Origin: Haemaphysalis longicornis
Taxonomy: Eukaryota; Arthropoda; Arachnida; Ixodida; Ixodidae
Length of the DNA: 64,000 nucleotides
Direction of reading: 5' to 3'
NCBI GenBank assembly: GCA_013339765.2
Contig: CM023451.1
Coordinates: 150,963,623-151,027,622, forward strand
A program made the translations under genes and the position numbers. Every line of letters begins with the position of its first letter. Within the stretch, counting starts at the first letter, position 1. Below are positions 47,331-56,923 of this stretch, in pieces. The notes beneath the pieces were generated by a model. It saw nothing but the letters and a program-made list of their open reading frames with translations, had not been told where the DNA came from and made no database searches.

Positions 47331-48320
47331 CTAGGCAGCACCATTTGACGCAGGGTGGTACGGCGGAACCATCATCCGACGGATTCCATTCTTTGTCAGC
47401 CAGGCCAGGTACTCCTCGCTGGCGAAAGCGGGTCCATTGCCGTACACGATGACGTCCGGCAACCCCTCTGCAGCGAAGACTTGCCGCAGCGCCGCAATGG
47501 TTGCTTCCGCCGATAGAGTGATGACTGGTAGGACCTCCACCCACTTGGAGAAGGCATCTACCACAACCAGGAAGTAGTGGCCCTTGAAGGGGCCCCCGAA
47601 ATCCACGTGTAGGTGCAACCAGGGTCTCTCCGGGAACGGCCAGGGGGTGATCTCCCCATGACGCGAGGCTCGCTGGTTCTCCTGGCAGAATTGGCAGCTC
47701 TGCACCACGCGAGCAATGTCCTGGTCCAGGGCACGCCACCAAACGTGGGACCGGGCCACCATCTTGGTCTTCTTCACGCCTGGATGACCCACGTGCAGAA
47801 ACTGCAGGACCCTGGACCGCAGGCTCTGTGGAATCACCACCCTGGAACCCCACAGCAGGCAGCCCTGCTGCAGGCTCAGCTCGGTGGCCTTGTGGCTGTA
47901 CGTCCGCTCCGCCAACTCCTCCCCTCGGGACACCGCCTTGACCTCCTGCGACAGGACTGCGTCCCGGCTGGTCGCCTGCGACACTGCCGATCTGGACAGC
48001 ACCTCCAGGTAATCGTGCTCCAGCATGAACACTTCGGCAGGTTCAGGAACAGCATCAGGCACCTCCGGCAGGGGCAGTCGGCTCAGGGCATCAGCATGTG
48101 CCAGGTCCTTTCCCGGACGGTAGACCAGCCGGTAGCTGTAGGTCGCGAGCCACAAGGCCCAGCGGATCGCTCGAGGTGATGCCTGCTCTGGAACCGCCTT
48201 GTCAGGCCCCAGCAGTCCCAGCAGCGGCATGTGGTCTGTGACAGCCTCGAACTTTCGGCCCCACCGGTACTGGTGGAAGCGCTCGACCCCGAACATGAGG
48301 GCCAGGCCTCCCTTGTCCGG
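47331..48320 (-). pseudogene. Gypsy RNase H remainder and integrase (dead catalytic triad)
   Basis: Same frame as the RT, after the TAG at 48321. It begins with the rest of RNase H (ALMFGVERFHQYRWGRKF, VTDHMPLLGLLG, DLAHADALSRLPLP) and continues through the integrase zinc-binding part (HVGHPGVKKTKMVARSHVWW and CQFC) into the core. The first catalytic Asp is present (HVDFGGPFKG). The second is Gly: VIVYGNGPAF stands where the family has S-D-N-G (codon at 47439-47441, GGC). The third, the Glu of NGAAER, is TAG (47333-47331), and the frame R-V-V-Q-T continues after it. Two of three catalytic residues are therefore lost. Confidence 0.88.
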
Positions 48321-48984
48321 CTAGCTGTACCACTGCTCTGCAGCATGAAGCCGACGGGACGCAAACGACAGCAGAAGGTGGAGCGGCTGTAGATGCGACG
48401 ACAGGTTCTGCAGGAAGCTCCTGTAGAAGTTGATGAGGCCGAGGTAGCTCTGCAGCTCCTTCTTGTTCTGGGGCTTGGGAATCCTGCACACAGCCTCAAA
48501 TTGGCGCGGTGCCGGGGCCAGGCCTGCATGGGAAATGACGTGGACCAGGTACTCAATGCTGGGAGCCAAGAAAATGCACTTTTCCAGCTTGAGCTTAAGC
48601 CCGGCATCCTGCAATCGTGCCAGGACGTTGTGTAGGTTCTGCAGGTGGTCCTCGTCATTTGTACCGGTCACCAGGATGTCGTCCAAGTACACAGCCACGT
48701 GCCTCAAGCCCCTGAACAGGTTGTCCATCTCCCTCTGGAAAATGGCAGGTGCTGAGTCTACGCCGAATGGTAGGCGCGTGTACTGGAAGAGTCCCAGCGT
48801 TGTCGATATGGTGACGTACTTCCGGGACTGACTCCTGGAGCACCAGCTGCTGGTACGCATCCCTGAGGTCGAGCTTGGTGAACTTCTGTCCCCCGGAAAA
48901 AGCTGACCAGAGATGTTCAATATGGGGCAGCGGGTACTTCTCGACCGTAGCGAAATAAAAAGCACTGAACATACACGGCGTCAT
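48321..48984 (-). pseudogene. Gypsy reverse transcriptase (damaged)
   Basis: The first frame (48984-48835) gives KFTKLDLRDAYQQLVLQE, with the motif A aspartate. A one-base shift at about 48822-48835 moves the rest to another frame: YVTISTTLGLFQYTRLPFG, then VYLDDILV with the YLDD active site at 48678-48689, KLEKCIF, and LQSYLGLINFYRSFL. The end reads LQPLHLLL directly joined to SFASRRLHAAEQWYS and TAG (48323-48321). The join skips about 55-60 residues that normally hold the RNase H tether and its first Asp (the DAS motif), so there is also an in-frame deletion. Confidence 0.88.
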
Positions 48985-50606
48985 ATCATAGTGTCTTGTC
49001 CTTCATGGAAGCTAAAGCTAAACCTTGCGCACAGATTTTTATGCCACTTTGTAATGCCATCAGAGATACGTTTTCGGGGCACGTATGTCCTTACTATTTC
49101 GTGAATGCAAACGTTTCAAATGTTTGCAATCGCAATGACGTAACATGGTGATTACCCCTGTCACTGTATTTAGTAGCGAGTTTTTCTCTTGCTTGCACCT
49201 CCCTCACCCTCCTTCACCCCCTCTATAATCTCCTACAAATCCTTTCGCAGCTCGTGGTTAAGGTGTAGGAAGTAGTCAACGTCCTGTCTATAAACAAATG
49301 TGTGCAGTTTCCGTTATCTGGCATGAGGCAAACGTCTTCCCTTCGCGATTCTATTTTCGGCTTTCGCCTTGCGTGCATGGGAAGGAATTGCCACAAGGAG
49401 AGAGCGAGGAACAGTCATTTCCCGCCAAAATGCTGGCAACTTGCGAAAGCTGCTGTGGGCTACAGAGCCCCTCATACGCCGCGCGTAAAGTATGAGTAGG
49501 ACATAAACGGGACGTCTATGCACGCTCAATAAACACTGCCCATGATGTTTAACCCTGTCGCTACATCCTGACTCTTTCATTTGTCTCCGCAAACAGCGAA
49601 CCCTCCGCAGTCAGCACTCGCACGGCTTGCTTGCGGAGCAAAAAAGGCTACAAGGTTGGAATACCTATATTTAATACACCCACACTGCTCAACCCAAATA
49701 TTCAAAACAATATTTTTGCTACTGTACAGCACCCAGTCTCTAGTTCTACATTCCGCTGAAGATATAAGACAGCGCTCGAAATAATGAAGTGTCTCAGGCA
49801 TACCTCAACACCAAATTCTGCGAAACAATACTCCAACATGATAAGCAATGTCTAATCGCGAAAAAAAGGAACAAACGATGCCGGCAATGGTTGGGTGTTC
49901 TGTCCAGTTCATTTGGGATAAAGCGCGCTACATCTAAAATCGCAACAGATAATCGCTCCGCAGCCATTTTCCATCGAGGCGCCTTGGGCGAGCGGTAACG
50001 CGGCAGACAGGAGTATTTTACCGTGATGTAGATGCGTCGAAATAGATGAACCTTCGTTTTGAAACCAAAGGCCGGTATTTGGAGCACACCACGCGGCCAC
50101 AAATCGATCGCCTGTTTCCCACGGCACCGCGGGGAGGGACACGGAAAGAGGGAAGTCTTGTTTCAAAGCAATGGTCCATGGCAAAAATAAAGGCTGCAGT
50201 TAAAACGAACGTGGAGCTTGATGCGCTATAGAGAAGTTGGGAAAGATGGTGGCAATCTTCGTCCATTGTTTTGTCGCGTATTTGTTTTTAATCGTTTTTC
50301 AGACATACAAACCAGCTTAGAAGATTGTGTTGATCTAAACGCTTGCATCACACAATACGGCATCTTCGGCAGGTTTTTCCTTCGTACGTTGTGCTTTACG
50401 AACTCCTCGTGGGAAGCGTCAATGTTGCTTGATTAACGCATTTTGGGGCACCTAGTGCCTCAGTTCATTTTTATTTTCTCCGAATGGTTACAGCTGCAAA
50501 CTGCTAAACAATCACATGAAAAAAAAACTTCACAAACAGGAATGTTCACTCTGAAGAGCTTTCAAATTTTTCATTTTTTGCCCCTCATGGCCTTTTCTAC
50601 GCAATA
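48985..50606. other. No gene recognised
   Basis: No LTR or gag sequence upstream of the Gypsy fragment. Short overlapping frames only. A tRNA-like TGGGCGAGCGGTAACGCGGC near 49986 is too incomplete to annotate. Confidence 0.4.
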
Positions 50607-51188
50607 CAGTAAAACCTCCTTAATTCGATCTCGAAGGGGGCCATAAAAGTGTTTCAATTAAGCGGAGTTCGAATTAGATGGGCGGGTGCTAGAATGAATG
50701 GAAATCGCGCCACACTGCGTGGGCAGAACACAAAGAAGCCACCTATGGACTCGTTATAGCGATTTAGACGCTACTACGCGTTTGTGGCAGGCGATTTCGT
50801 AAATAATGTTTCGTAAATAATAGTCGCATGCGCCGGAACACTGGCGCTGGTGGCGTGGCGCCCTCTGTAGACGCGATATAAGCTGTTGCAGGAGCGTAGC
50901 GCACGCGCCATTTTTCTGTTTTTCGGTTTCGTTCCTTTTGCAGGACTAGTAAATTTGGTTTGGCTCGGATTTTGCAACACATTGTTATCACTCTGGGCCG
51001 ACGTCTTCTGCGAGGGGCGATGGAAATCAGGGGATCATAGTCCGAATTAACCGTTCTGGATACCAACGCGTTCGAATTTTCCGGAGTTTTCCCCCATAGA
51101 AATATAGAGGGCTGTACCGGGACAAGGCCTGAGTTCGAATTAACCGGTATTTCGAATTAACCGAGTTTGATTTAACGAGCCTTTACTG
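50607..51188. mobile_element. 582-bp pogo/Tigger-like MITE
   Basis: Left end CAGTAAAACCTCCTTAATTC; the complement of the right end is CAGTAAAGGCTCGTTAAATC, with 15 of 20 positions identical. TA flanks both sides (50605-50606 and 51189-51190). Subterminal TTCGAATTA/TTCGAATTAACCG repeats occur at both ends, a feature of Tigger-type MITEs. The centre encodes no transposase. Confidence 0.82.
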
Positions 51189-51270
51189 TATTTATAAAGA
51201 TTGTTCGAAAATTTTACAGCCTTCTGAACAAAGATGGTGACACAATGCAAACGTGGCGTTTGTTTGTGGT

Positions 51271-51330
51271 TTGTATGTATGTACGTATGTATGTATGTCT
51301 GTATGTATGTATGTATGTATGTGTGTGTAT
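51271..51330. repeat. GTAT microsatellite, left part
   Basis: About 15 units of TATG/GTAT with a few variants (TACG, TCTG, TGTG). It ends GTAT directly at the LTR. The right part is at 54945-55100; the two were one array before the LTR element inserted. Confidence 0.95.
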
Positions 51331-51906
51331 TGTTACGAATCGGCCAGCGCCGCAGTACTTCCCCGCATCACTCCTCGGCTGTGCGGCGAAGCCACTCGTG
51401 CGCCTCTCTGCCGTCAGGCGCCACCATGTCAGTGACAAGTTGCGACAAGCCGCGTCAGACGCTTTGCTCTCGGCGCATTTCAAAACTTCGGCAGCTGGCG
51501 GCGAGGCTCGTCTCCACGCTCTTCAAGGACACAGAGGCCCCGTCGATCGCGACGGAGTCCTCCTCTCTCACCTCTCTCGGACTCAACGTGCGCGGAGTCT
51601 ACCAACGGCTTACGAACTCTGGAAAAAGCGTTGTGTGGGTCTGTGACGTTCGTGGCGTGTTGCAGCTTGTTGCGTTTGACCGTTACCGCTTTTGGGTATA
51701 AATAGACCCCCGCAAGCGTTGTAAACCATTCCTGTTAGAGCAGCGAATCGATGCTGTCGCTCTGCTCGAGTCCTGTATTGTAACCTCGCCCGTCGGGGCA
51801 TTGTTCTTTGGCTTCGGCTCACCTCTCGCTATGAAGTAAACAGTTCACGTTGGCCTATCAGCTCAGGACGTCTTCCCGGCTGCAGTCGGCCTTCCAGGTC
51901 GCAACA
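51331..51906 (+). repeat. 5' LTR (576 bp)
   Basis: Begins TGTTACGAATCGG and ends GTCGCAACA. The first ~510 bp are about 97% identical to the 3' LTR (14 or so differences counted by eye). The last ~65 bp differ from the 3' LTR. TATAAATA is at 51697-51704. Confidence 0.9.
51697..51704 (+). promoter_or_regulatory. TATA box of the 5' LTR
   Basis: GGGTATAAATAGACCC is a strong TATA box in the U3 region. The 3' LTR has TGTAAATA at the same place (54669-54676), a change expected to weaken it. Confidence 0.8.
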
Positions 51907-51908
51907 AC

Positions 51909-51926
51909 TGGTTGGCAGCGGTCGGA
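51909..51926 (+). promoter_or_regulatory. Probable primer-binding site
   Basis: TGGTTGGCAGCGGTCGGA starts two bases after the LTR end. TGG is the complement of a tRNA CCA end, and similar TGG...GGCAGCGG sites follow many Gypsy LTRs. The tRNA species is not determined. Confidence 0.6.
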
Positions 51927-52155
51927 TGGCAACTTCGTAACACCTGAAGCCAGCGGTGCGAGACCCAACACCACGGACGTCAAGGCGGCTTCGGACTTCG
52001 CAGAATTCACGGCGGTCAAGGGTGAGTGCGGGACTTTTCTTCACTGAGTTTTACCAGGCTTCTGAGGATAGCTGGTAGGGCGTGTGTTTTTGTCGCGTGG
52101 GTTATTCGCGCAAAACATTTTTGGAGCAGTGGGAAAGCAGTACTCTAGACCGGCC

Positions 52156-53844
52156 ATGAATTTGAAAGTGTTGAAAAAATCGCAGTTGTTGGCGCTTGCA
52201 AAAGAGTTGCGCTTTGATGTTACGGACGCGCTGAGAAAGCCAGAGCTGATACAGGCTGTACTCGCTGTTGGGGCTGACGATGAGGAGCTGTCGGAATGCA
52301 TTGAGCTGATCAATGGCAGGGAGACCGCGAAACGTCAGGCCGCAGAGGCAGAGGCTGAGCGCCAGCGTGAGGAACGCGAGAAAAGAAAGCAAGAACAGGA
52401 GCTCGAGTGGCAGAAACGAGAGCAGGAACGCAAGCTCAAGCACGAGGAAAAGATGCGATGGTATGACCTCGAGCTCGAGCGCCTCGAACGGGAACTAAAG
52501 GAGCTCGCACGAGAGAGACTCCTACAGGAGAACAAGAAAATAGAGCATGAGATTCAACTCGAGCAGGAAGAAGTGAAGCCCGAGTTAGAATTGTTGCTCG
52601 AAAAAGACCTCGTTGTCGAGGAAAGCACCGTGCCAGCGCTGCCAGTAGCAGACGCTCGGGAGCGCGAGTCGGAGGTGACGGTTGTGGCCCAGCAGCGCGG
52701 CAAGGTTGCTGAGAGAGATAACGACGGCGCATTAGTTCCGACTGTCGGCAGAGGCGGCAGAGGGCAGTGCGCGTCCACTGAGTGCGATAATGTGTCGGCG
52801 TTTGTTTTGGAGATCTCGGCGGAGTGTTCGGATGATTCAAATTCGCGGGAGGCCTTGGGAACGGCTACTGACTTGAACGTGAACATTTCGCGAGATAGCG
52901 AGGTTTCGCTGGAGTGCGTAAACCATGAGGTTACCGAGAGGCCGCACGAGTCCGCTGAAACGGAAGTTGTTCCTTCGGACGGTAGTGCAGAAACGAGCGA
53001 CGTGGTGGGAAAGCCTGCAGTCGAGGCAGCAAACGGTTTGCACGGTTCAGTTGGGAGTCATGACGATCTCGCCACTGAGCAAGCCGATTCCGTCCTGCCA
53101 CCAGCTCAGGTAGCTGACCTCGAGCAACGGCCAGCCGAGCTCGTAGAGATTCAGATGTCTGGGGCGGCTAAGCCGTCTTTTGAGACAGGGCAGCCTGGTT
53201 GTAGTGTAGTTCTGGCAGTAAGGAAGGAGAACGGGAACACGCTTCGGTCTTCGCGTGCTGAGGCTGCCGCCGAAAGCGCGAGGGACGCCGAGATAGGGCC
53301 TGTTGTAAGCTACGAGGTGTCTAAGGAGCTCGTCGTGCCTGTTTCACTCCCAGCTGATGCTCCCGATGATAAGCCAACATCGGCTGAGCTAGTTGAGAAT
53401 CCGGTGTCGCCTATGGCTGAGCCGAAGTCTGGAACCGACCAGCCTAAAGGAAAGAAAGTAAACGCGTTCCGGCGTTTGCTTGCCGAACGCGTTCGTGAAA
53501 AGGCGAGAAATGTGGAGAGAGGAAAAACCTCCGCGCGTACTTGTGGCGCGGGTTTCAGTGCGGGCACGCCAAGGGGTAAAGCCGTGAGCTCGCATCGCGC
53601 CAAGGGAACGCCGCCTCCAAGAAGGAGTCCGCGCCTAACGTATGAACGGTGGAAAATCCCGCTCGCTCCTTTGCGCGCTCGACTGTTGTCGAAGCGAACG
53701 GCCGGTGTCCTCTCACGCGGTCGCAGCAGTCTCTTTCAGAGAACGGGCGCACCTAAAGTGCGATACAAATTGCGGAAAGCTCGGAGCAATGATGAGAGCT
53801 CGAATCGCAGCTCTCAGCGCGAGAAGTGGCTTGTAGACGCCTGA
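52156..53844 (+). CDS. Gag-like protein of the LTR element (562 aa)
   Basis: The start ATG 52156 (GCCATGA, MNLKVLKKSQLLALAKELRF) is preferred; the frame is open to 52084 but only with a GTG. Residues 1-45 form a SAP-like helix-turn-helix (LLALAKELRFDVTDALRKPE) of the type I associate with tick Gypsy Gag N-termini. Residues 60-150 are a strongly charged coiled coil (KRKQEQELEWQKREQERKLK). The middle 300 residues are acidic and low in order, with loosely repeated LPxAxxAD/xxPAELVE motifs. The last 110 are very basic (RRLLAERVREKARNVERG; PPPRRSPRLTYERWKI). There is no CCHC knuckle and no clear capsid fold; the basic tail may bind RNA instead. There are no stops or frameshifts. A host-derived origin cannot be excluded, but the LTR context makes a Gag role likely. 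Confidence 0.75.
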   Translation: MNLKVLKKSQLLALAKELRFDVTDALRKPELIQAVLAVGADDEELSECIELINGRETAKRQAAEAEAERQREEREKRKQEQELEWQKREQERKLKHEEKMRWYDLELERLERELKELARERLLQENKKIEHEIQLEQEEVKPELELLLEKDLVVEESTVPALPVADARERESEVTVVAQQRGKVAERDNDGALVPTVGRGGRGQCASTECDNVSAFVLEISAECSDDSNSREALGTATDLNVNISRDSEVSLECVNHEVTERPHESAETEVVPSDGSAETSDVVGKPAVEAANGLHGSVGSHDDLATEQADSVLPPAQVADLEQRPAELVEIQMSGAAKPSFETGQPGCSVVLAVRKENGNTLRSSRAEAAAESARDAEIGPVVSYEVSKELVVPVSLPADAPDDKPTSAELVENPVSPMAEPKSGTDQPKGKKVNAFRRLLAERVREKARNVERGKTSARTCGAGFSAGTPRGKAVSSHRAKGTPPPRRSPRLTYERWKIPLAPLRARLLSKRTAGVLSRGRSSLFQRTGAPKVRYKLRKARSNDESSNRSSQREKWLVDA

Positions 53845-54302
53845 CTTTCTCAATTTCATTGTTTTTCCTGGAGCAGGTTTCGCCCTTTACGATTACATTT
53901 TTTTGTGTGTGTGGGACATTTCCAATCACGCGAAATGTCACCTTTCAAGTTTGTCACTTGTCTAAAGTACTGCTGGGCAAAAATATGACTAGAGTAGTTA
54001 GTTATTCGCGTACTTTTTCGCAACTAAAAGCCTGGTAAAGCTTCAGTGTGGATTTGTCTTCGCACTTGCCGGCGATGCGGTTGTGTCTTCCTGTGTTGTT
54101 CTGTTGCTTGCCTGACCAAGCCAGAGATGTTCTTGGGGAGCCACTACTCGTCCCGTGACCGGCCCGGTGAAGCTCCAGCACAGTGTCGTACAGCCCAGGC
54201 CTGGAGTCGAGCGTCTGCCGAGCACTTCACTTCGACAGCATCCCTCCGGACAACGGTTGAAGACCCTTATCCATCGGGATCTCGGACCCCCGGTGGAGAA
54301 GC
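53845..54302 (+). other. 3' noncoding part and polypurine tract of the LTR element
   Basis: No coding signal. GGTGGAGAAG at 54292-54301 directly precedes the 3' LTR and is the likely polypurine primer for plus-strand synthesis. Confidence 0.6.
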
Positions 54303-54944
54303 TGTTACGAATCGGCCAGCGCCGCAGTACTTCCCCGCATTACTCCTCGGCTGTGCGGCGAAGCCACTCGTGCGCCTCTCTGTCGTCAGGCGCCATTATG
54401 TCAGTGACAAGTTGCGACAAGCCGCGTCAGACGCTTTGCTCTCGGCGCATTTCAAAACTTCGGCGGCTGGCGGCGAGGCTCGTCTCCACACTCTTCAAGC
54501 ACACAGAGGCCCCGTCGATCGCAACGGAGTCCTCCTCTCTCCCCTCTCTCGGACTCAACGTGCGCGGAGGCTACCAACGGCTTATGAACTCTGGAAAAAG
54601 CGTTGTGTGTGTCTGTGACGTTCGTGGCGTGTTGCAGCTTGCTGCGTTTGACCGTTACCGCTTTTGGGTGTAAATAGACCCCCGCAAGCGTTGTAAACCA
54701 TTCCTGTTAGAGCAGCGAATCGATGCTGTCGCTCTGCTCGAGTCCTGTATTGTAACCTCGCCCGTCGGGGCATTGTTCTTTGGCTTCGGCTCACCTCTCG
54801 CTATGAAGTAAACAGTTACGTTAGCCTACGGCTTGTGGACTTCTTCACGGCTGCAACAGCGGCTGGCCGCTTGCATCATACACGCTACCACTCGTATGTC
54901 GGAGGCCACGGAGTTCGGAGACGGTCGCCCGCCCGGTTGCAACA
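54303..54944 (+). repeat. 3' LTR (642 bp)
   Basis: Begins TGTTACGAATCGG and ends CCGGTTGCAACA. It matches the 5' LTR up to about AAGTAAACAGTT, then diverges and is about 65 bp longer. The TATA box is changed to TGTAAATA (54669-54676). Confidence 0.88.
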
Positions 54945-55100
54945 GTATGTATGTATGTATGTATGTATGTATGTATGTATGTATGTATGTATGTATGTAT
55001 GTATGTATGTATGTATGTATGTATGTATGTATGTATGTATGTATGTATGTATGTATGTATGTATGTATGTATGTATGTATGTATGTATGTATGTATGTAC
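54945..55100. repeat. GTAT microsatellite, right part
   Basis: Thirty-nine perfect or nearly perfect GTAT units starting directly at the 3' LTR end, followed by a degenerate TAGG/TACG stretch to about 55155. Reading frames of repeated Met-Tyr-Val-Cys or His-Thr-Tyr-Ile across it are artefacts of period four. Confidence 0.97.
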
Positions 55101-56129
55101 GCACGCATATACGTATATATGTAGGTAGGTGGCTAGGTACGTTGGTAGGTCGGTATGCACACCCAGGGACATAATTTCCTAAGACCCATTTTCTGCAGTT
55201 ACCTGATGCTGCTCCAACGAGTGATACAATCTTGTTAGTACACCATGAACGCAATTAAAGCCACTGCGTATTAAACGACATAGTTGGGTATGGCCTCAAG
55301 AAAACCAATACTTTCTACGTGTTCAACCCTCTGTTATCATATCATACGTGAGGCGAAGCTCGAAGAGCAACGGTCAAAATTGTCAGAGCTATCTACGATA
55401 AGCGATGGAGCCCGACATACACTATGTGAGCCAACGCGGGTTGATACAGGAGTCTGTGCTGGCTGATTCCCCCTGATTGGACCCGCCGAGGGGGGATCCT
55501 CCCGTCGCCTTTTCCTGATCTCCTCTTAATTCTTTCTCTTTGCTATTTCGTTTTCTAGCTCGGTCCTGTCATCTTATTTCTTCCTTATTTCTATGCTTTT
55601 CCAGGCGGCGAGGGTTAATCCTGTGCAAAGACGTCACTCTCGATTCCGAGCATAGGATTATTGTGGCAATGTACGGCTCGGAATGTACTCCGCGCATTTA
55701 TGGCTTCCTTTTTCACCCCATCAGAAAAAAACGATCGGTTCCTTAAACGGCGCCGGACCGAAGAAAGTAGTATCAAACCAGCTTTACCAGTTGAAACCTT
55801 AAGCAAGTACATGGTGATACATTCAAAAGAAGAAAATGCACTTCTAACAAAAACGTCGGTGTTCCTCATTGCAAAATGCCTCGACAGCATTGTTCGGAGA
55901 GACATACCATGCAAAGAAACTTGCCTGAGGTGACGTGCTGGCAGAAGCACAAAGAAAAAATTCCGGCCCATCTCCACTAAAGGGAAACCTGGGGAAGGGC
56001 GGAGCATGCAGTGTATAAGTGTATCCTTGGCGCCTTGGCGTTTTTTCCACAGGATATTAAACCGTTGGGAGGTATAGGTATACAGCTTTCCTGTAAAAGT
56101 CTCTTGTCTTTGAAGGACCAAGCTCTCCA
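55101..56129. other. No gene recognised; repeat-like middle
   Basis: 55455-55625, with a T/C-rich block ending CCAGGCGGCGAGGGTTAATC, resembles the 3' part of common tick retroelement repeats, judged from memory only. The 168-codon - strand frame at 55615-56121 has no recognisable domain. Confidence 0.35.
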
Positions 56130-56340
56130 GGGCGAGGCGTAAATTAGTGTGGCGGTGTGTTTTTTAGTACGCGTTGCGAAGCGCTCCAAAACGAATGTCC
56201 CGGTGTTTTTTAGTGCGCGTTACTTTCTAGCGTGAGGCGTAAACAAGTTTTCCGGTGTTTTAGTAGCGCGACCACTTGAGGCGACGATTACGACGACGGG
56301 GACAGGACATGCCAACAGCCCCACTCCTAGGGGCTTTGCC
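56130..56340. repeat. Dispersed repeat, - copy with tandem CCGGTGTTTTA units
   Basis: Contains three spaced copies of GGTGTnTTTTAGTnCGCG-type sequence (around 56153, 56199 and 56249) and, further on, the complement of the block at 33089-33180 (GGGGCTTTGCC, GACGATTACGACGACG). Confidence 0.6.
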
Positions 56341-56379
56341 ACTAAAACCAAAGCGAAAACCTCCTGAAACAGGACACCC

Positions 56380-56780
56380 TGGTTCAACTAAAACTGGCAG
56401 TCACACTTCATCATAGCCTAAATACAACCCAAGGTGTCATCTCTGAACTAGAAACTCTTCATTAAAATTTAAATGGTCTCTATTGAAGGACTAAAACACC
56501 AAGGCGTAACGGCTGTGCGGAGGATAACCAGGCGTCGTGCAGGCGAGGAAATCTGAGCAAAGCACATTGTTTTGACATTCAATAGTCCAGCACTTCCTGA
56601 AGCAATCCCTGGTGCCTTTATTGCCTGCGAAGTGCCGTCCGTGCATACCCAATCCACGAAGGTACTCAGCCGTGCCGTGGCCGACCGATCTGTGCTCACT
56701 GCCCAAACACTCAACACACCAGCGGCGATTGAAATAAGCAACAAGTGAAATGACCAAACTGCAGTGGACCACACCCTGCC
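56380..56780 (+). pseudogene. LINE ORF1 (Gag-like) fragment
   Basis: The + strand translation, across frames, aligns with ORF1 of the LINE at 6.3-11.9 kb: LHHSLNTTQGVISELETL against PHRSLNSSQGVISETDLL, then GLKHQGVTAVRRITRRR against GLKDQGVTAVRRITIRR, then AKHIVLTFNSPALPEAIPGA against TKHIILTFNKSKLPEHINAG, and finally CRGRPICAHC of the zinc knuckles. An in-frame TGA follows GEEI, and indels interrupt the knuckle region. AATAAA at 56806 follows. It is a related but distinct family member on the opposite strand. Confidence 0.78.
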
Positions 56781-56923
56781 TTCTCCCATGCATGCCCAGC
56801 ATTCAATAAAGAAAAAATAAATCATTAAACTGAGTCACAGAAAACCTAACGTTCCCACAAGCGCGCCTGAAGCATGCCTTGCTGTCGGGCAAAAAAATTA
56901 AGCAGAAGCAGCTCGCCGGGGGG

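Larger units (their letters stand above)
47300..48984 (-). mobile_element. Ty3/Gypsy pol fragment (RT, RNase H, integrase)
   Basis: A - strand pol remnant without LTRs. It starts within RT at 48984 (FATVEKYPLPHIEHLWSA) and stops in the integrase core near 47300. The domain order RT, RNase H, integrase identifies Ty3/Gypsy. No gag, protease or LTR sequence adjoins it, so it is truncated at both ends. Confidence 0.92.
51331..54944 (+). mobile_element. Gag-only LTR retrotransposon inserted in a microsatellite
   Basis: A 3.6-kb element with LTRs at 51331-51906 and 54303-54944, a primer-binding-like site at 51909, a leader, one intact Gag-like ORF (52156-53844), a 458-bp 3' noncoding part and a purine tract before the 3' LTR. 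There is no protease, RT, RNase H or integrase, and the internal region is too short to have held them, so it would rely on an autonomous partner. Its shape resembles the TR-GAG class of non-autonomous elements. GTAT adjoins both ends as a probable 4-bp duplication, although the surrounding microsatellite makes this ambiguous. The LTR start TGTTACGA is shared with the solo LTR at 57.7 kb. Confidence 0.88.

Noticed and set aside
47613..48179. 188-codon + strand ORF
   Set aside because: Antisense to the Gypsy RNase H/integrase frame.
49980..50010. tRNA gene start (GGGCGAGCGGTAACGCGGC)
   Set aside because: Only an A-box-like stretch is present, with no B box downstream at the right distance.
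52102..53603. Several - strand frames over the Gag-like ORF
   Set aside because: Antisense shadows of a GC-rich coding region with strong charge bias.
54826..55254. Open frames of Thr-Tyr-Ile-His and Met-Tyr-Val-Cys on both strands
   Set aside because: They translate the GTAT array beside the LTR.
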